This document shows, one piece after another, positions 30,603-39,414 of a stretch of DNA of 64,000 nucleotides (position 1 is the stretch's first letter; every line of letters starts with the position of its first letter). The notes beneath the pieces are model-generated. The model was not told where the DNA came from and made no database searches. It saw only the letters and a list, made by a program, of their open reading frames with translations. Location of the stretch: the NCBI GenBank assembly GCA_020849475.1, contig JADLGE010000083.1, positions 1-64,000 on the forward strand. Reading direction: 5' to 3'. The position numbers and the translations under genes were made by a program. The stretch is from Gammaproteobacteria bacterium (GTDB taxonomy: Bacteria > Pseudomonadota > Gammaproteobacteria > Ga0077536).

Positions 30603-30983
30603 TCAGTTGAGTACGCGCGGCACGGCCAGACGGAAGATGGGAATGGCCGCCGTGAATTGCTCGCCGTCGCTGGCCTTCATCTGGTAGCTGCCGCTCATGC
30701 TGCCCAAGGGCGTTTCGAGCACCGCGCCGCTGGTGTACTGAAAGGCCTTGCCCGGTTCAATCAACGGCTGCTGACCGACTACGCCATCGCCGTGCACTTC
30801 CTGCACGCGGCCGTTGGCATCGGTGATCAGCCAGTGGCGGCTGAGCAACTGCGCCGCCACCGTACCGGTGTTGGCGATGGTGATGGTGTAGGCGAAGGCG
30901 TAGCGATTGGCGGTCGGCTCGGATTGCTCTTCGAGATAGGTGCTCTGCGCGTTGACGCGGATGTTGTATTTGCTGTCGTTCAT
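30603..30983 (-). CDS. apaG: ApaG protein
   Basis: 126 aa, an immunoglobulin/fibronectin III-like single-domain protein (DUF525). Family sequence: YAFAYTITIANTG, SRHWLITDANG, VVGQQPLIEPG and the GSYQMKASDGEQF stretch. It is linked to Co2+/Mg2+ effects in enterics and to ApaH; its direct role is not settled. It lies directly upstream of apaH in one transcription unit. No ksgA/pdxA, the usual upstream partners in E. coli, is present; an LLM oxidoreductase gene lies upstream instead. Confidence 0.96.
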   Translation of the reverse strand: MNDSKYNIRVNAQSTYLEEQSEPTANRYAFAYTITIANTGTVAAQLLSRHWLITDANGRVQEVHGDGVVGQQPLIEPGKAFQYTSGAVLETPLGSMSGSYQMKASDGEQFTAAIPIFRLAVPRVLN

Positions 30984-31049
30984 GCGGTGATTCCGTGGCT
31001 ATGGCGCCGGGCAATATGCGCCGGGCGCCATTGTAAGGGCCACGCCAGT

Positions 31050-32129
31050 TCAATAGCGCGCCATGACGTGCGTGGCGAAGTCGCGAAACACGCGGCGCGC
31101 GTGGTCCATTGGCGGCAGCAGCGTGATCTCGCGCAGGCCCGCTGCCTCGGCGTCTTTCAAGCGCGCGATGATCTGCTCGGGTTCGCCGGCCAGGATCCAG
31201 GTCTCGATGGCCTCGGGGGTGATGAAGCGCCGTTCCTCCGGCACCAGCCACGAGCAATGGCCTTCATGGATCTGAAGATAACGCTTGTGTTCGGGGGTCG
31301 ACATCTTGTCGACGTACGCACAGTACTCGTCCCACACATTGCGCACCGCCGGCGGCAGCGCCGAATCGTCGCCCGTCAGCTTCCAGTTCTCGTAGCAGTA
31401 GTGCAGCGCCGCTGCGACCTGCGAACCGCACTGGTCGATGACGCGTGGGCTGTTGAGCTTCTCGCCCGGCCCCAGCACCACCGCGCTGGTCAGCGCGGCG
31501 CTGTGGAAATCGGCTGGAAAGGCGCGCTTGACCTCGGCGGCGCCGGCACGCATGAGCTCGTAGCTTTGATGCACCAGCGCCGGCGGCTCGTTGAGCGCCG
31601 AGATGCGGCCGTCGCCGTAGGCGCCCGCGGCGCGCAGCGCGCCTGGACCATTGGCCGCCACCCAGATCGGGATCTCGTGGCTGATATCGATGAACTTGCG
31701 CTCGAGATGTAGAAAGCGGATGTCGCGGGTTTCGCCGTTCAAGCTGTACTCGACTTCATCGCCCGCCAGGAGGCCGCGCACCACGCGCAGGTATTCACGG
31801 AAGGGCTTGGGCTTCATTGGCTTCATGCCCATCACGCGCATGGCCGTGTGTCCGGTGCCGAGGCCGAGGAACACGCGTCCCGGCGCCAGTGCCGCGATGC
31901 TGGCAATGGAGTGGGCGGTGACCGGCGCGATGCGGGTCGGCGCGATGGACACTCCGGTGCCTATCTTGATGCGCGAGGTGTTGACCGCCGCCAGTGCCAG
32001 CACGGCGTAGCAGTCCGACCAGATCATCTGCGAGTCAGGCACCCAGCCATGGTCGTAGCCAAGGTCCTCGGCCAGCTTGATGAGCTGCCAGTCGTTGATA
32101 TGCGTGCCGATCATCGCGCCGAATTTCAT
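31050..32129 (-). CDS. LLM-class flavin/F420-dependent oxidoreductase
   Basis: 359 aa, luciferase-like monooxygenase fold (TIM barrel). KFGAMIGTHINDWQLIKLAEDLGYDHGWVPDSQMIWSD-type start, then IKIGTGVSIAPTRIAPVTAHSIASIAAL, GRVFLGLGTGHTAMRVMG and IPIWVAANGPGALRAAG, typical of methylene-H4MPT-reductase-like LLM proteins. The cofactor may be F420 or FMN; sequence alone does not tell. An insertion around residues 240-300 (CYENWKLTGDDS to EGHCSWLVPEERRFIT) is a feature of the subgroup. Substrate unknown. It lies 66 bp upstream of apaG, same direction. Confidence 0.82.
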   Translation of the reverse strand: MKFGAMIGTHINDWQLIKLAEDLGYDHGWVPDSQMIWSDCYAVLALAAVNTSRIKIGTGVSIAPTRIAPVTAHSIASIAALAPGRVFLGLGTGHTAMRVMGMKPMKPKPFREYLRVVRGLLAGDEVEYSLNGETRDIRFLHLERKFIDISHEIPIWVAANGPGALRAAGAYGDGRISALNEPPALVHQSYELMRAGAAEVKRAFPADFHSAALTSAVVLGPGEKLNSPRVIDQCGSQVAAALHYCYENWKLTGDDSALPPAVRNVWDEYCAYVDKMSTPEHKRYLQIHEGHCSWLVPEERRFITPEAIETWILAGEPEQIIARLKDAEAAGLREITLLPPMDHARRVFRDFATHVMARY

Positions 32130-32272
32130 GCTCGTCCCCTCAATTACCCGTGGTCGTTCCCCGCATCGTTTGCCATCGCGGGCGGGCGGTCAAGCATGGT
32201 GGCCGGTGATTGCCGCAGGGCTGGGCGGCTGCTAGGGTGCGGCGCCCGCCACTTTCATCACGAGCCCGACCC

Positions 32273-32923
32273 ATGTCCGAAAATTTGAGGCCGCGTCTGC
32301 AATTGCGCTCACCGCAAAGGAGGATGCGCATCGCACTGCTGCTGATAGTGCCGGCCGCCATTGCGTTCAACCTGTACGTGAGCAACATCGCGCTGTCGCG
32401 CGACATCGACGGCATCACCTTCGTGCAGCCGCCCGGTTGGAACTATCACACTGATACGGCCGTAATCCCCGACACGCGGCGTATCCATTTCAGCGCCGCC
32501 GGCCTCGCCAATGCCATACGCGACGAGCATGGCGTGCCCTTGTTCGTGACCACCAAGTACCCGGCCGACAAGGGCGGACTCAACCCGCTCATAGGCGTCA
32601 ATGTCTTCGCGCACAAGTCCGACGTGCAGCTCGCGCCGGAAAAATTACTGGAAGCGAAGCTCGCCGAAGTGCAGCGCGGTTCGAACAATGCGCTGGAAGT
32701 CATCGAGCCGATCACGGCACTGGGGCTGGCAACCCTGCCGGCGGCGCGCGTGGTGGTGAAAATCGTCGGTGGCAAGGAGGCCCAAGGGCTCAACCGCACG
32801 ACCGCCTATGCGCTGGTCGCCGGCCACCTGAGCTTCACCATCATTGCCTCGGACGCCGAGCAGGGCGAAGAAGCGATGAAGAGCGAACTCGACGATTTCG
32901 TTTCTTCGATTGCGGTCGATTGA
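32273..32923 (+). CDS. Hypothetical single-pass membrane or exported protein
   Basis: 216 aa from the ATG at 32273; the frame opens at 32210 but the first 21 residues there look non-coding. One hydrophobic segment (MRIALLLIVPAAIAFNLYVSNIAL) after a basic start would anchor the protein with the remaining ~180 residues outside. The soluble part (GITFVQPPGWNYHTDT, AARVVVKIVGGKEAQGLNRTTAYALVAGHLSFTIIASD) resembles PsbP/DUF1795-like folds in alternating beta pattern, which is only a guess. It is convergent with the oxidase subunit IV-like gene. Confidence 0.55.
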   Translation: MSENLRPRLQLRSPQRRMRIALLLIVPAAIAFNLYVSNIALSRDIDGITFVQPPGWNYHTDTAVIPDTRRIHFSAAGLANAIRDEHGVPLFVTTKYPADKGGLNPLIGVNVFAHKSDVQLAPEKLLEAKLAEVQRGSNNALEVIEPITALGLATLPAARVVVKIVGGKEAQGLNRTTAYALVAGHLSFTIIASDAEQGEEAMKSELDDFVSSIAVD

Positions 32924-32938
32924 TCGTCATCGGGCCAC

Positions 32939-33208
32939 CTACAACGCTGTAATCAGATAGCCGCCGAGGATGACGGCGGTTACCACCGCCACCCATATTT
33001 CCGCCACCAGCCGCCACGGCATGGCGCCGCTCGACAGCTCCATGAAATGCAGGAACACCAGCCGCAGCTTGAACGCTGCAATCAGGATGATGGCGATGGT
33101 CGCGCTGCGCGCGGGTGCGTCGTTCTCGACCAGCACTGCGACCGTCAAAGTCGCGGCGAACAGGGCCAGCCACGCGCGCGTCATGGGCAGTTTGAACAGC
33201 GAATTCAT
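32939..33208 (-). CDS. Cytochrome oxidase subunit IV-like protein (NorF-like)
   Basis: 89 aa from the ATG at 33208, overlapping the stop of the upstream gene by 4 bp (ATGA). An upstream in-frame start at 33250 lies inside that gene. It has three predicted membrane helices (WLALFAATLTVAVLVE, IAIILIAAFKLRLVFLHFMEL, VAEIWVAVVTAVILGGYLI), the pattern of small prokaryotic COX4/NorF proteins. The KLRLVFLHFMEL segment is characteristic. No catalytic oxidase subunit is near, so it works with the subunit III-like protein in an unknown complex. Confidence 0.75.
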   Translation of the reverse strand: MNSLFKLPMTRAWLALFAATLTVAVLVENDAPARSATIAIILIAAFKLRLVFLHFMELSSGAMPWRLVAEIWVAVVTAVILGGYLITAL

Positions 33209-33813
33209 GGTGTGTGCAACAGATACAGCATCGGGAACAGCACTAACCACAGCAAGTCGACCATGTGCCAGTAGCAGGCGCTCGACTCAATCCAGATCAC
33301 GTATCGGTCATCGAGATCATCGCTGCGACTCTTGGCCAGGCATACCGCCAGCACCATCATGCCGACCACGAAATGCAGGAAGTGCAGGCCCGTCAGCGCG
33401 AAGTAGAACATGAAGAAATCGTTGCTGAGCAGGGTGATGCCCGCCGCAATCTTGTGCCAGTACTCGACTATCTTGCTGACCGCGAAGCCGGCGCCGACCA
33501 GCATGCCGAGCGTGAGATAACGACTGACCGCCGCGCGCTGACCGAGACGCGCGCTGTGCACGGCCAGCGCCACCAGCCACGAACTCGTCAGCAGGATAAG
33601 GGTGTTGAGCACGCCGAGGCGCGGGTCGAGCGCCTGGCGTGACTGTTCGAACAGGGCGGGCGCCTTGCCGCGTTCAACCATGAACAACAGGAACAGCAGC
33701 GCGAAGAGCGTGATGTCGGCGCTTATGAAAAACCACACGCCCTCGTCACCGGCCAGCTTGCGCTGACCGGTGAACGATGCCGAGGCGTGCGGGTGGTCGT
33801 CAGGCCGATGCAC
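33205..33813 (-). CDS. Heme-copper oxidase subunit III-like protein (NorE-like)
   Basis: 202 aa from a GTG at 33813, which overlaps the upstream gene by 14 bp; a GTG at 33864 is the alternative and adds 17 residues. Five to six membrane helices are seen, with family sequence GDEGVWFFISADITLFALLFLLFM, NTLILLTSSWLVALAVHSAR, FALTGLHFLHFVVGMMVLAV and CYWHMVDLLWLVLFPMLYL. NorE-type proteins assist nitric-oxide reductase or related oxidases, but norCB is absent from this window. It is translationally coupled on both sides. Confidence 0.82.
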   Translation of the reverse strand: MHRPDDHPHASASFTGQRKLAGDEGVWFFISADITLFALLFLLFMVERGKAPALFEQSRQALDPRLGVLNTLILLTSSWLVALAVHSARLGQRAAVSRYLTLGMLVGAGFAVSKIVEYWHKIAAGITLLSNDFFMFYFALTGLHFLHFVVGMMVLAVCLAKSRSDDLDDRYVIWIESSACYWHMVDLLWLVLFPMLYLLHTP

Positions 33814-34570
33814 CCACGGCCTTGCCGACGCCGGCGGCAGGGGTGTGTGCGTGCTCGGTTGCACCGCGCGCTTCGGCTTCCAGACGCTTGATGGACGAGA
33901 ACAGGTAGGTGGTGACGAACACTATCCAGAAGAACCACAGGAAGAACTCGACCCAGAAATTGAGCGTGCCGCTGCGCGCGAAGATGCCGCTCTTGAAAAA
34001 CGGCATGAACACTTCCGCCACGAAGCTGAAGCCGACCCAGATGCCGTACCAGGCCAGCCATTTCGGCACCAGCGGCACGGCGCGCCGGTCTTTCAGAAAC
34101 GCTACCCCCATCGCCACCATCTGCACGGTCGTCACCATGTAGCCCATGTCGATCAAGAGCCAGGCGGTGTCGTAGAGCAGTTGCAGAATTGAATCGTCAA
34201 GTGCCTCGGGGCGGTAGGCGCCGGCCAGCCAGAACACACAGGACACCATGATCGGCACCACCGTCAGGCCCGCGCCCCACACCGCGCAGGTCGAGAGGAT
34301 GTTGTTGTCTTTTTCGATGCCGTATTCGATGACTTTGCCGATGGCGAGGCCCCACAGGAAGTACAACACCGTGAAGCTCATCGCCATGCTCATGCCGAGG
34401 CGGATGAGATTGGCGTCGCTGCGAAAGTAGTCGCCGATGACCTTGGCCGGAACATCGGGCTGGAAGGGCGGGATGTTGTGGCCCATGAGCCCCCAGAACA
34501 CGATGAACACCACCAGGAAAACCGGGCCGCACCACGCCAACACGCGCAGGTATTTCAAGCGCTCCAGCAT
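33800..34570 (-). CDS. Multi-pass membrane protein upstream of NorE/NorF-like genes
   Basis: 256 aa from the ATG at 34570, with GGGGAG about 8 nt upstream. The frame opens at 34828 but the extra 86 residues are not protein-like. About six to seven helices (CGPVFLVVFIVFWGLMG, IRLGMSMAMSFTVLYFLWGLAIG, AVWGAGLTVVPIMVSCVFWLAG, LIDMGYMVTTVQMVAMGVAFL, WLAWYGIWVGFSFVAEVFM, WVEFFLWFFWIVFVTTYLF). The family is unrecognised, and no heme-ligand pattern is evident. It is first in a three-gene overlapping operon with the subunit III- and IV-like genes, so it probably belongs to the same membrane complex. Confidence 0.7.
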   Translation of the reverse strand: MLERLKYLRVLAWCGPVFLVVFIVFWGLMGHNIPPFQPDVPAKVIGDYFRSDANLIRLGMSMAMSFTVLYFLWGLAIGKVIEYGIEKDNNILSTCAVWGAGLTVVPIMVSCVFWLAGAYRPEALDDSILQLLYDTAWLLIDMGYMVTTVQMVAMGVAFLKDRRAVPLVPKWLAWYGIWVGFSFVAEVFMPFFKSGIFARSGTLNFWVEFFLWFFWIVFVTTYLFSSIKRLEAEARGATEHAHTPAAGVGKAVGASA

Positions 34571-34670
34571 TTCGTTTACTCCCCTTTTCGAAGAACTGTG
34601 ATGGGCGCGCGACCGTGGGTGGCGGCGCACCGGATGTGGCCAGACCGCTTGATGGCGATCGGTGCCCAGA

Positions 34671-34700
34671 ATAGTAAGCATGCGTACCATAACCGTGCAA
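34671..34700 (-). promoter_or_regulatory. Promoter of the NorE/NorF-like operon
   Basis: Minus strand: TTGCAC (34695-34700), 18-nt spacer, TACTAT (34671-34676). A transcript would start near 34664, about 94 nt before the first ATG. The spacer contains a GCATGC palindrome that could bind a regulator. Confidence 0.5.
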
Positions 34701-34803
34701 GCTTTCGATGACGGTGCCGCAGGGGTGGCTCCATGAGCAGGCGACGCCCCGCGCCGCGGGCCCGACGTTACACTGAGGCCACACAGCACAGGGGGACGGA
34801 CAC

Positions 34804-36453
34804 ATGGCACAACTCGACGGCACGGCAATCATCGCGCGCAGCCTCAAGCGTCAGGGGGTGGAGCACATCTTCGGCGTGATGGGCTTTCCCATCGTCGACC
34901 TCGCGCAGGTCGTGCAGCGCGAAGGCTTGAACTACTACGGCTTTCGCAACGAACAGTCGGCCAGCTACGCGGCCGGTGCGGTCGGCTTCATGACCGGGCG
35001 TCCCGGCGTGTGCATGACGGTGTCCGGGCCGGGCATGGTGCACGCGGTCGCCGGCCTCTCCAATGCGTGGGCCAACTGTTGGCCGATGCTGTTGGTGAGC
35101 GGCGCGCCCGATTCCTACCAGCGTGAGCAGGGTGCATTCCAGGAAGCGCCGCAGCTCGAAGCGGCGCGGCCCTTCGTCAAGCTCAGCACGCGCCCGGATT
35201 CGCTGGCGCGGGTGCCGGCCTATATCGAAAAATGCGTGCGCACTTCGATGGCCGGCCGCCCCGGCGCGGTCTATCTCGATCTGCCCAATGACATCATCGC
35301 GGGCAAGCACGATGAAGCGTCGGTGCCGTGGGCGCCGTGCTGTGGGGCGCCGCCCAGACCGCTGGCCGACCCGCGCGAAGTGGAGCGCGCCCTGGCCGCC
35401 TTGCGCGCCGCCAAACGGCCGCTGGTAATCGTCGGCAAGGGCGCGGCCTACGCCCATGCGGAGCATGAAGTGCGCGCTTTCCTCGAAGCCTCGCGCCTGC
35501 CGTTCCTGGCGGCGCCGATGGGCAAGGGCGTGGTGCCGGACGACCATGCGCAATCGGTGGCGCCGGCGCGTTCGTTGGCCCTGCAGGAAGCGGACGTGAT
35601 TTTCCTCATCGGCGCGCGCCTGAACTGGATCATGCATTTCGGTCTGCCGCCGCGTTTTGCGCGCGACGTGCGCGTCGTGCAACTGGACATCGCCGCCGAA
35701 GAGATAGGCACCAACGTGCCGGCCGAAGTGGGATTGGTCGGCGATGCGCAGGCGGTGATGTCGCAGCTCAACGAAGCGCTGTCAGCGGCGCCCTGGCAGT
35801 TAGCCGCCGACAGCGCCTGGTGGACGGCGCTGCGCGCCAAGATTGCCGAGAACGATGCACAGGTCGCCGCCATGAGCCGCGACGACGCGCTGCCGATGGG
35901 CTATTACCGGGTGTTTGGCGAGATTCGCGCCCAGCTGCCGCGCGACGCCATCATCGTCAGCGAAGGCGCCAACACCATGGACATCGGCCGCAGCATGATG
36001 CCGAACTTCGCGCCCCGGCAGCGCCTCGATGCCGGTACTTTCGGCACCATGGGGGTGGGGCCGGGTTTCGCCATCGCGGCCGCCGTCACCCATCCCGACA
36101 AACGCGTGTTCTGCATCGAAGGTGATTCAGCTTTCGGCTTCAGCGGCATGGAAGTCGAAACGGCGTGCCGCTATCGGCTGCCGATCACCTTCATCGTCGT
36201 CAACAACAACGGCATCGGCGCCGGCGAGACGGTCCTGAGCGATCCGATACCGCCCAACACCTACACGCCCAATGCGCGTTACGACAAGGTGATTGAAGCT
36301 TTCGGCGGACGAGGGTTTTTCGTCAACACGCCGGATGAACTGCGCAAGGCGCTCAGCGACGCCGCGCTGGAAAGCATGCCGACACTCATCAACGTGATGA
36401 TCAACCCGGTGTCGACGCGCAAGCCGCAGAAGTTTGACTGGCTGACGCGCTGA
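34804..36453 (+). CDS. 2-hydroxyacyl-CoA lyase / oxalyl-CoA decarboxylase-type ThDP enzyme
   Basis: 549 aa. A thiamine-diphosphate enzyme with three domains. It strongly resembles human HACL1 over its whole length: IFGVMGFPI, RNEQSASYAAGAVGFMTGRPGVCMTVSGPG, GAFQEAPQ, PMGKGVVPDDH, GARLNWIMHFGLPPR, SEGANTMDIGRSMM, DAGTFGTMGVG and EGDSAFGFSGMEVETACRY. E50 (NEQ) is the ThDP-activating glutamate, and GDSAF...NNNG binds Mg-ThDP. It likely cleaves 2-hydroxyacyl-CoA to formyl-CoA and an aldehyde, or decarboxylates oxalyl-CoA. No frc formyl-CoA transferase is nearby, which favours the lyase role. It is divergent from the NorE-like operon. Confidence 0.87.
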   Translation: MAQLDGTAIIARSLKRQGVEHIFGVMGFPIVDLAQVVQREGLNYYGFRNEQSASYAAGAVGFMTGRPGVCMTVSGPGMVHAVAGLSNAWANCWPMLLVSGAPDSYQREQGAFQEAPQLEAARPFVKLSTRPDSLARVPAYIEKCVRTSMAGRPGAVYLDLPNDIIAGKHDEASVPWAPCCGAPPRPLADPREVERALAALRAAKRPLVIVGKGAAYAHAEHEVRAFLEASRLPFLAAPMGKGVVPDDHAQSVAPARSLALQEADVIFLIGARLNWIMHFGLPPRFARDVRVVQLDIAAEEIGTNVPAEVGLVGDAQAVMSQLNEALSAAPWQLAADSAWWTALRAKIAENDAQVAAMSRDDALPMGYYRVFGEIRAQLPRDAIIVSEGANTMDIGRSMMPNFAPRQRLDAGTFGTMGVGPGFAIAAAVTHPDKRVFCIEGDSAFGFSGMEVETACRYRLPITFIVVNNNGIGAGETVLSDPIPPNTYTPNARYDKVIEAFGGRGFFVNTPDELRKALSDAALESMPTLINVMINPVSTRKPQKFDWLTR

Positions 36454-36468
36454 AGCTGGTACGCGTTC

Positions 36469-36496
36469 TGTAGGTGCGAATGAATTCGCACCTACA
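36469..36496. repeat. REP-like palindrome, copy 2
   Basis: A perfect 12-bp inverted repeat TGTAGGTGCGAA/TTCGCACCTACA with a TGAA loop, identical over 28 nt to the core of the copy at 19113-19142. It overlaps the last codons of the lysR gene and lies 15 bp after the lyase stop, again between convergent genes, so it probably terminates both. Confidence 0.8.
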
Positions 36497-37424
36497 AATT
36501 TTCCAACTCGCCATAACGCTTCACCACCGCTTCCAGATCCGCAATCAACTCCAGCGCCGCCGGCGGCAATGTGCGGTCGACCAGGGTGCCGATCAGCATT
36601 GGCAGCACCAGCAGCCGCGCCTGCGCCACCGGCAGACGCAGCGGCACGAAGGCGCCGCTCGAGACTTCCGCATGCAGTAGCGCACTGGTGGCGAAGCCCA
36701 CCGCGTCGGTCTCGCGCACAATGGCGCGCACTACACCGAAATCGTTGACGATGACGGCCGCGTCGCGTCGCGCGCCGGCTTCGACTTCATTGCGCAGCTC
36801 TTCGCCGATGCGGCGTATGAACCAGCGCGGTCCCGGCCCTTGCACGATGGGATAGGCCATGATGCTCGCGAGTCCATGGGGCCTGCCGTTCGCGAGCGGA
36901 TGGCCGGGCCGCACGAACGGTTGTGCGTGAATCAGGCCGATTTCGCGCAGCTCGAGACCGGCGGTCGGCACGTCGGGGCGCACGCCGAAAAAGAAATCGA
37001 TGCGCTTGTCGCGCAGTTCCTGGGCCAGCGAACTCGAGTCCTGGGCCTGCAGGCGAAACCGCAGGCTTGGGTAGCGGCGCATGCCGCTGACGATGGCTTC
37101 GGTGAGATAGGGCTCGATGAGGCCGGCCTCGGCGCCGATGGCGAGGCGGCCGATGGCGGAGCCCTTGATGAGGCCGATTTCGCGGTGCGCTTCGTCCATC
37201 AGGCGCAGCGCCTGCGCGGCGGCGTCAATCACCACGCGGCCGTAGACGGTCGGGTGCGAACCACGCCGGTCGCGTTCGAACAGGGGCGCGCCGTAGGCGG
37301 CCTCCATGCGCGTGATGACATCGCTCAAGGTCGACTGCGAGATGCCGAGCGCCTCGGCCGCACGGCGCATGTTGCCGGCATAGGCCAGCTCGGTCAGAGC
37401 CTCAAGTTCTTCGCGGTGATTCAT
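36492..37424 (-). CDS. LysR-family transcriptional regulator
   Basis: 310 aa from the ATG at 37424; the frame runs further upstream without homology. The N-terminal HTH (about 1-60: NMRRAAEALGISQSTLSDVITRMEAAYGAPLFERDRRGS) is followed by the two-lobe co-inducer domain. It is divergent from the amidohydrolase gene with two inverted repeats in between, the usual layout for a LysR regulator controlling its divergent neighbour. The effector is unknown. Its 3' end runs into the palindromic repeat shared with the convergent lyase gene. Confidence 0.88.
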   Translation of the reverse strand: MNHREELEALTELAYAGNMRRAAEALGISQSTLSDVITRMEAAYGAPLFERDRRGSHPTVYGRVVIDAAAQALRLMDEAHREIGLIKGSAIGRLAIGAEAGLIEPYLTEAIVSGMRRYPSLRFRLQAQDSSSLAQELRDKRIDFFFGVRPDVPTAGLELREIGLIHAQPFVRPGHPLANGRPHGLASIMAYPIVQGPGPRWFIRRIGEELRNEVEAGARRDAAVIVNDFGVVRAIVRETDAVGFATSALLHAEVSSGAFVPLRLPVAQARLLVLPMLIGTLVDRTLPPAALELIADLEAVVKRYGELENL

Positions 37425-37438
37425 GGCAGTGCTCCGCG

Positions 37439-37460
37439 CCAGGTCACGTGCTTGACCTGG
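37439..37460. promoter_or_regulatory. Perfect inverted repeat in lysR leader
   Basis: CCAGGTCA (37439-37446), 6-nt spacer, TGACCTGG (37453-37460): a perfect 8-bp inverted repeat 15 bp upstream of the lysR ATG. It could be an autoregulatory operator or a leader hairpin affecting translation. Confidence 0.5.
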
Positions 37461-37470
37461 ATCTAGTTTG

Positions 37471-37506
37471 ACCGGATAGCCGAACGTATCGAGTCTATTA
37501 TCCGGT
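37471..37506. promoter_or_regulatory. Widely spaced inverted repeat between lysR and amidohydrolase
   Basis: ACCGGATA (37471-37478) and TATCCGGT (37499-37506) form a perfect 8-bp inverted repeat with a 20-bp spacer. The divergent-promoter position fits a LysR-type binding region. The actual promoters are not clear; nothing else is seen in the 149 bp to the amidohydrolase start. Confidence 0.45.
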
Positions 37507-37655
37507 TTTACGAACGACAATCTTTGGTGCCAGACTTTCCCGCCACAGCGATGCTCGCCCCGCGAGCCAGTCGCGACGCCCGCCAGAGGCGCACGCCGGT
37601 TGCGATCTCGCCACCGTCCACCGGTCCAACGCAGCATTTCGAGAGGAGAGGAACC

Positions 37656-39368
37656 ATGGCTCAATTCGACACCCTGATTCAGAACGGCACCATCATCGAT
37701 GGCACGCGCGCACCGCGCTTCAATGGCGACATCGGCATCCGCGACGGCAAGGTGGTGGCGATTTCGCGCACACCGCTGGCCGCCAGCGACGCCAAGCAGG
37801 TGATCGACGCCAAGGGCCTCATCGTCGCGCCCGGCTTCGTCGACCTGCACACCCACTACGACGCGCAGATTCAGTGGGACCCCTACTGCACCTTGTCCGG
37901 TTGGCACGGTGTGACTTCACTGGTGCTCGGCAACTGCGGCTTCGGCTTTGCGCCGGTCGCCCCCAATAATCGTGATCGCGTGATGCTGTCGATGTCACGC
38001 GTCGAAGCCATTCCTTATGACTCGATGAAAGAGGGCATGCTGTGGGACTGGGTGACCTTCCCCGAGTGGATGGATTCCCTGTCGCGCATGCCGAAGGGCG
38101 TCAACGTCATTTCCTACGTGCCCTTGGGCCCGCTCATGATCTGGGTGATGGGTCTCGAAGAAGCCAAGTCGCGCGAACCGACCGACGCCGAAATGGCCGA
38201 GATGTGCCGCCTTATCAACGTCGGCATGGATGCCGGCGCACCGGGCTGGTCAGTGCAGAAGCTCGGCGATGGTTTCACCTCGGTGCAGCGTGATTACGAC
38301 GGCACGCCGATGGTCACCGACATGATGAGCAACGAGACTTGCTTGAAGTTCGCCGAGGTGCTGAAGAAGCGCGGCAACGGCCACATCCAGATCACCCAGG
38401 CGCGCGAAGACATCTACGAAGACCTGGTGTTCGTCGAGAAGCTCGCCGAAGTGTCGGGCTGCCCAGTGCTGTTCAACGTGGTGTCGGCCAACAACTACCA
38501 TCCGCGCCAGAGCCGCCGTCTGCTGCAATGGGCCGAGAAGGCCCAGGCCAAGGGCAACCAGGTGTGGTTGCAGGCCATCAACGTCGGCAACGAACAGACC
38601 ATGACCTTCGAGGATTTCAATCTGCTCGACGGCCAGGACGATTGGCGCAATGTCACGCTCGGCGACGTGCCGACGCGCAAGGCCAAGATGCAGGACCCGC
38701 AGATTCGCGCCAACCTGCGCGAAGATTATGACCACGGTCGCATGCCGGTCGTCACGGGCCCCATCAAGTACTTCGTCGTGCACAAGACCTTCAAGCCCGA
38801 GAACAAGCAGTGGGAAGGCATGACGCTCGAGGCCATCGGTGCCGCGCAGGGTCGTCACCCGATCGACTGCCTGCTCGACATCGTGGTGGATGAAGACCTG
38901 CGCACCGAGATCTACACGCCGCCGTTCAACACCGATGTCGAACTCAACCGCGAGATCTTCAGCAGCGAATACACCGTGCCGGGCGTATCCGACGGTGGCG
39001 CGCACACCAAGTTCGTGACCATCGGCCGCTACACCACCGAGTTCATCACTGACTTCGTGCGTGACAAGGGCATCCTGGGTCTCGAAGAAGCGCATTACCG
39101 CCTGTCGTGTCTGCCAGCCAAGATGGCGGGCTTTCTCGACCGCGGCGTGCTGATCGAGGGACGCCCGGCCGACGTGGTTATCTACGATTACGATGCCTTG
39201 AAGTGCACGCCCTCGGAAATCGCCCACGATTTCCCCGGCGGCGAATGGCGCCGTATCCAGAAGGCCGAAGGCTATCGATACATCATGGTCAACGGCGATG
39301 TCACTTTCCGTGACGGCGAATGCACCGGCGCGACGCCGGGCAAACTGCTGCGTCACGGGACTGCTTGA
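37656..39368 (+). CDS. Amidohydrolase, N-acyl-D-amino-acid deacylase-like
   Basis: 570 aa from the ATG at 37656, preceded by a strong GAGAGGAGAGG. Amidohydrolase-superfamily TIM barrel, with beta-strand metal motif DLHTHYD near residue 66, an N-terminal small beta domain (DTLIQNGTIIDGTRAPRFNGDIGIRDGKVVAI), and GVSDGGAHTKF providing the conserved Asp late in the barrel. The closest family is D-aminoacylase/N-acyl-D-amino-acid deacylase. Proteins of this long subgroup often occur in catabolic loci and the real substrate is uncertain. It is likely controlled by the divergent LysR regulator. Confidence 0.83.
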   Translation: MAQFDTLIQNGTIIDGTRAPRFNGDIGIRDGKVVAISRTPLAASDAKQVIDAKGLIVAPGFVDLHTHYDAQIQWDPYCTLSGWHGVTSLVLGNCGFGFAPVAPNNRDRVMLSMSRVEAIPYDSMKEGMLWDWVTFPEWMDSLSRMPKGVNVISYVPLGPLMIWVMGLEEAKSREPTDAEMAEMCRLINVGMDAGAPGWSVQKLGDGFTSVQRDYDGTPMVTDMMSNETCLKFAEVLKKRGNGHIQITQAREDIYEDLVFVEKLAEVSGCPVLFNVVSANNYHPRQSRRLLQWAEKAQAKGNQVWLQAINVGNEQTMTFEDFNLLDGQDDWRNVTLGDVPTRKAKMQDPQIRANLREDYDHGRMPVVTGPIKYFVVHKTFKPENKQWEGMTLEAIGAAQGRHPIDCLLDIVVDEDLRTEIYTPPFNTDVELNREIFSSEYTVPGVSDGGAHTKFVTIGRYTTEFITDFVRDKGILGLEEAHYRLSCLPAKMAGFLDRGVLIEGRPADVVIYDYDALKCTPSEIAHDFPGGEWRRIQKAEGYRYIMVNGDVTFRDGECTGATPGKLLRHGTA

Positions 39369-39414
39369 GGCGAGGAGAGGCCTTGCGGTGGCGGCAGCTT
39401 CGGCATGCCGCCGT

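Noticed and set aside
33205-33813. Full nitric-oxide reductase locus (norEFCBQD)
   Set aside because: Only NorE-like and NorF-like proteins are present; no norC, norB, norQ or norD in the window.
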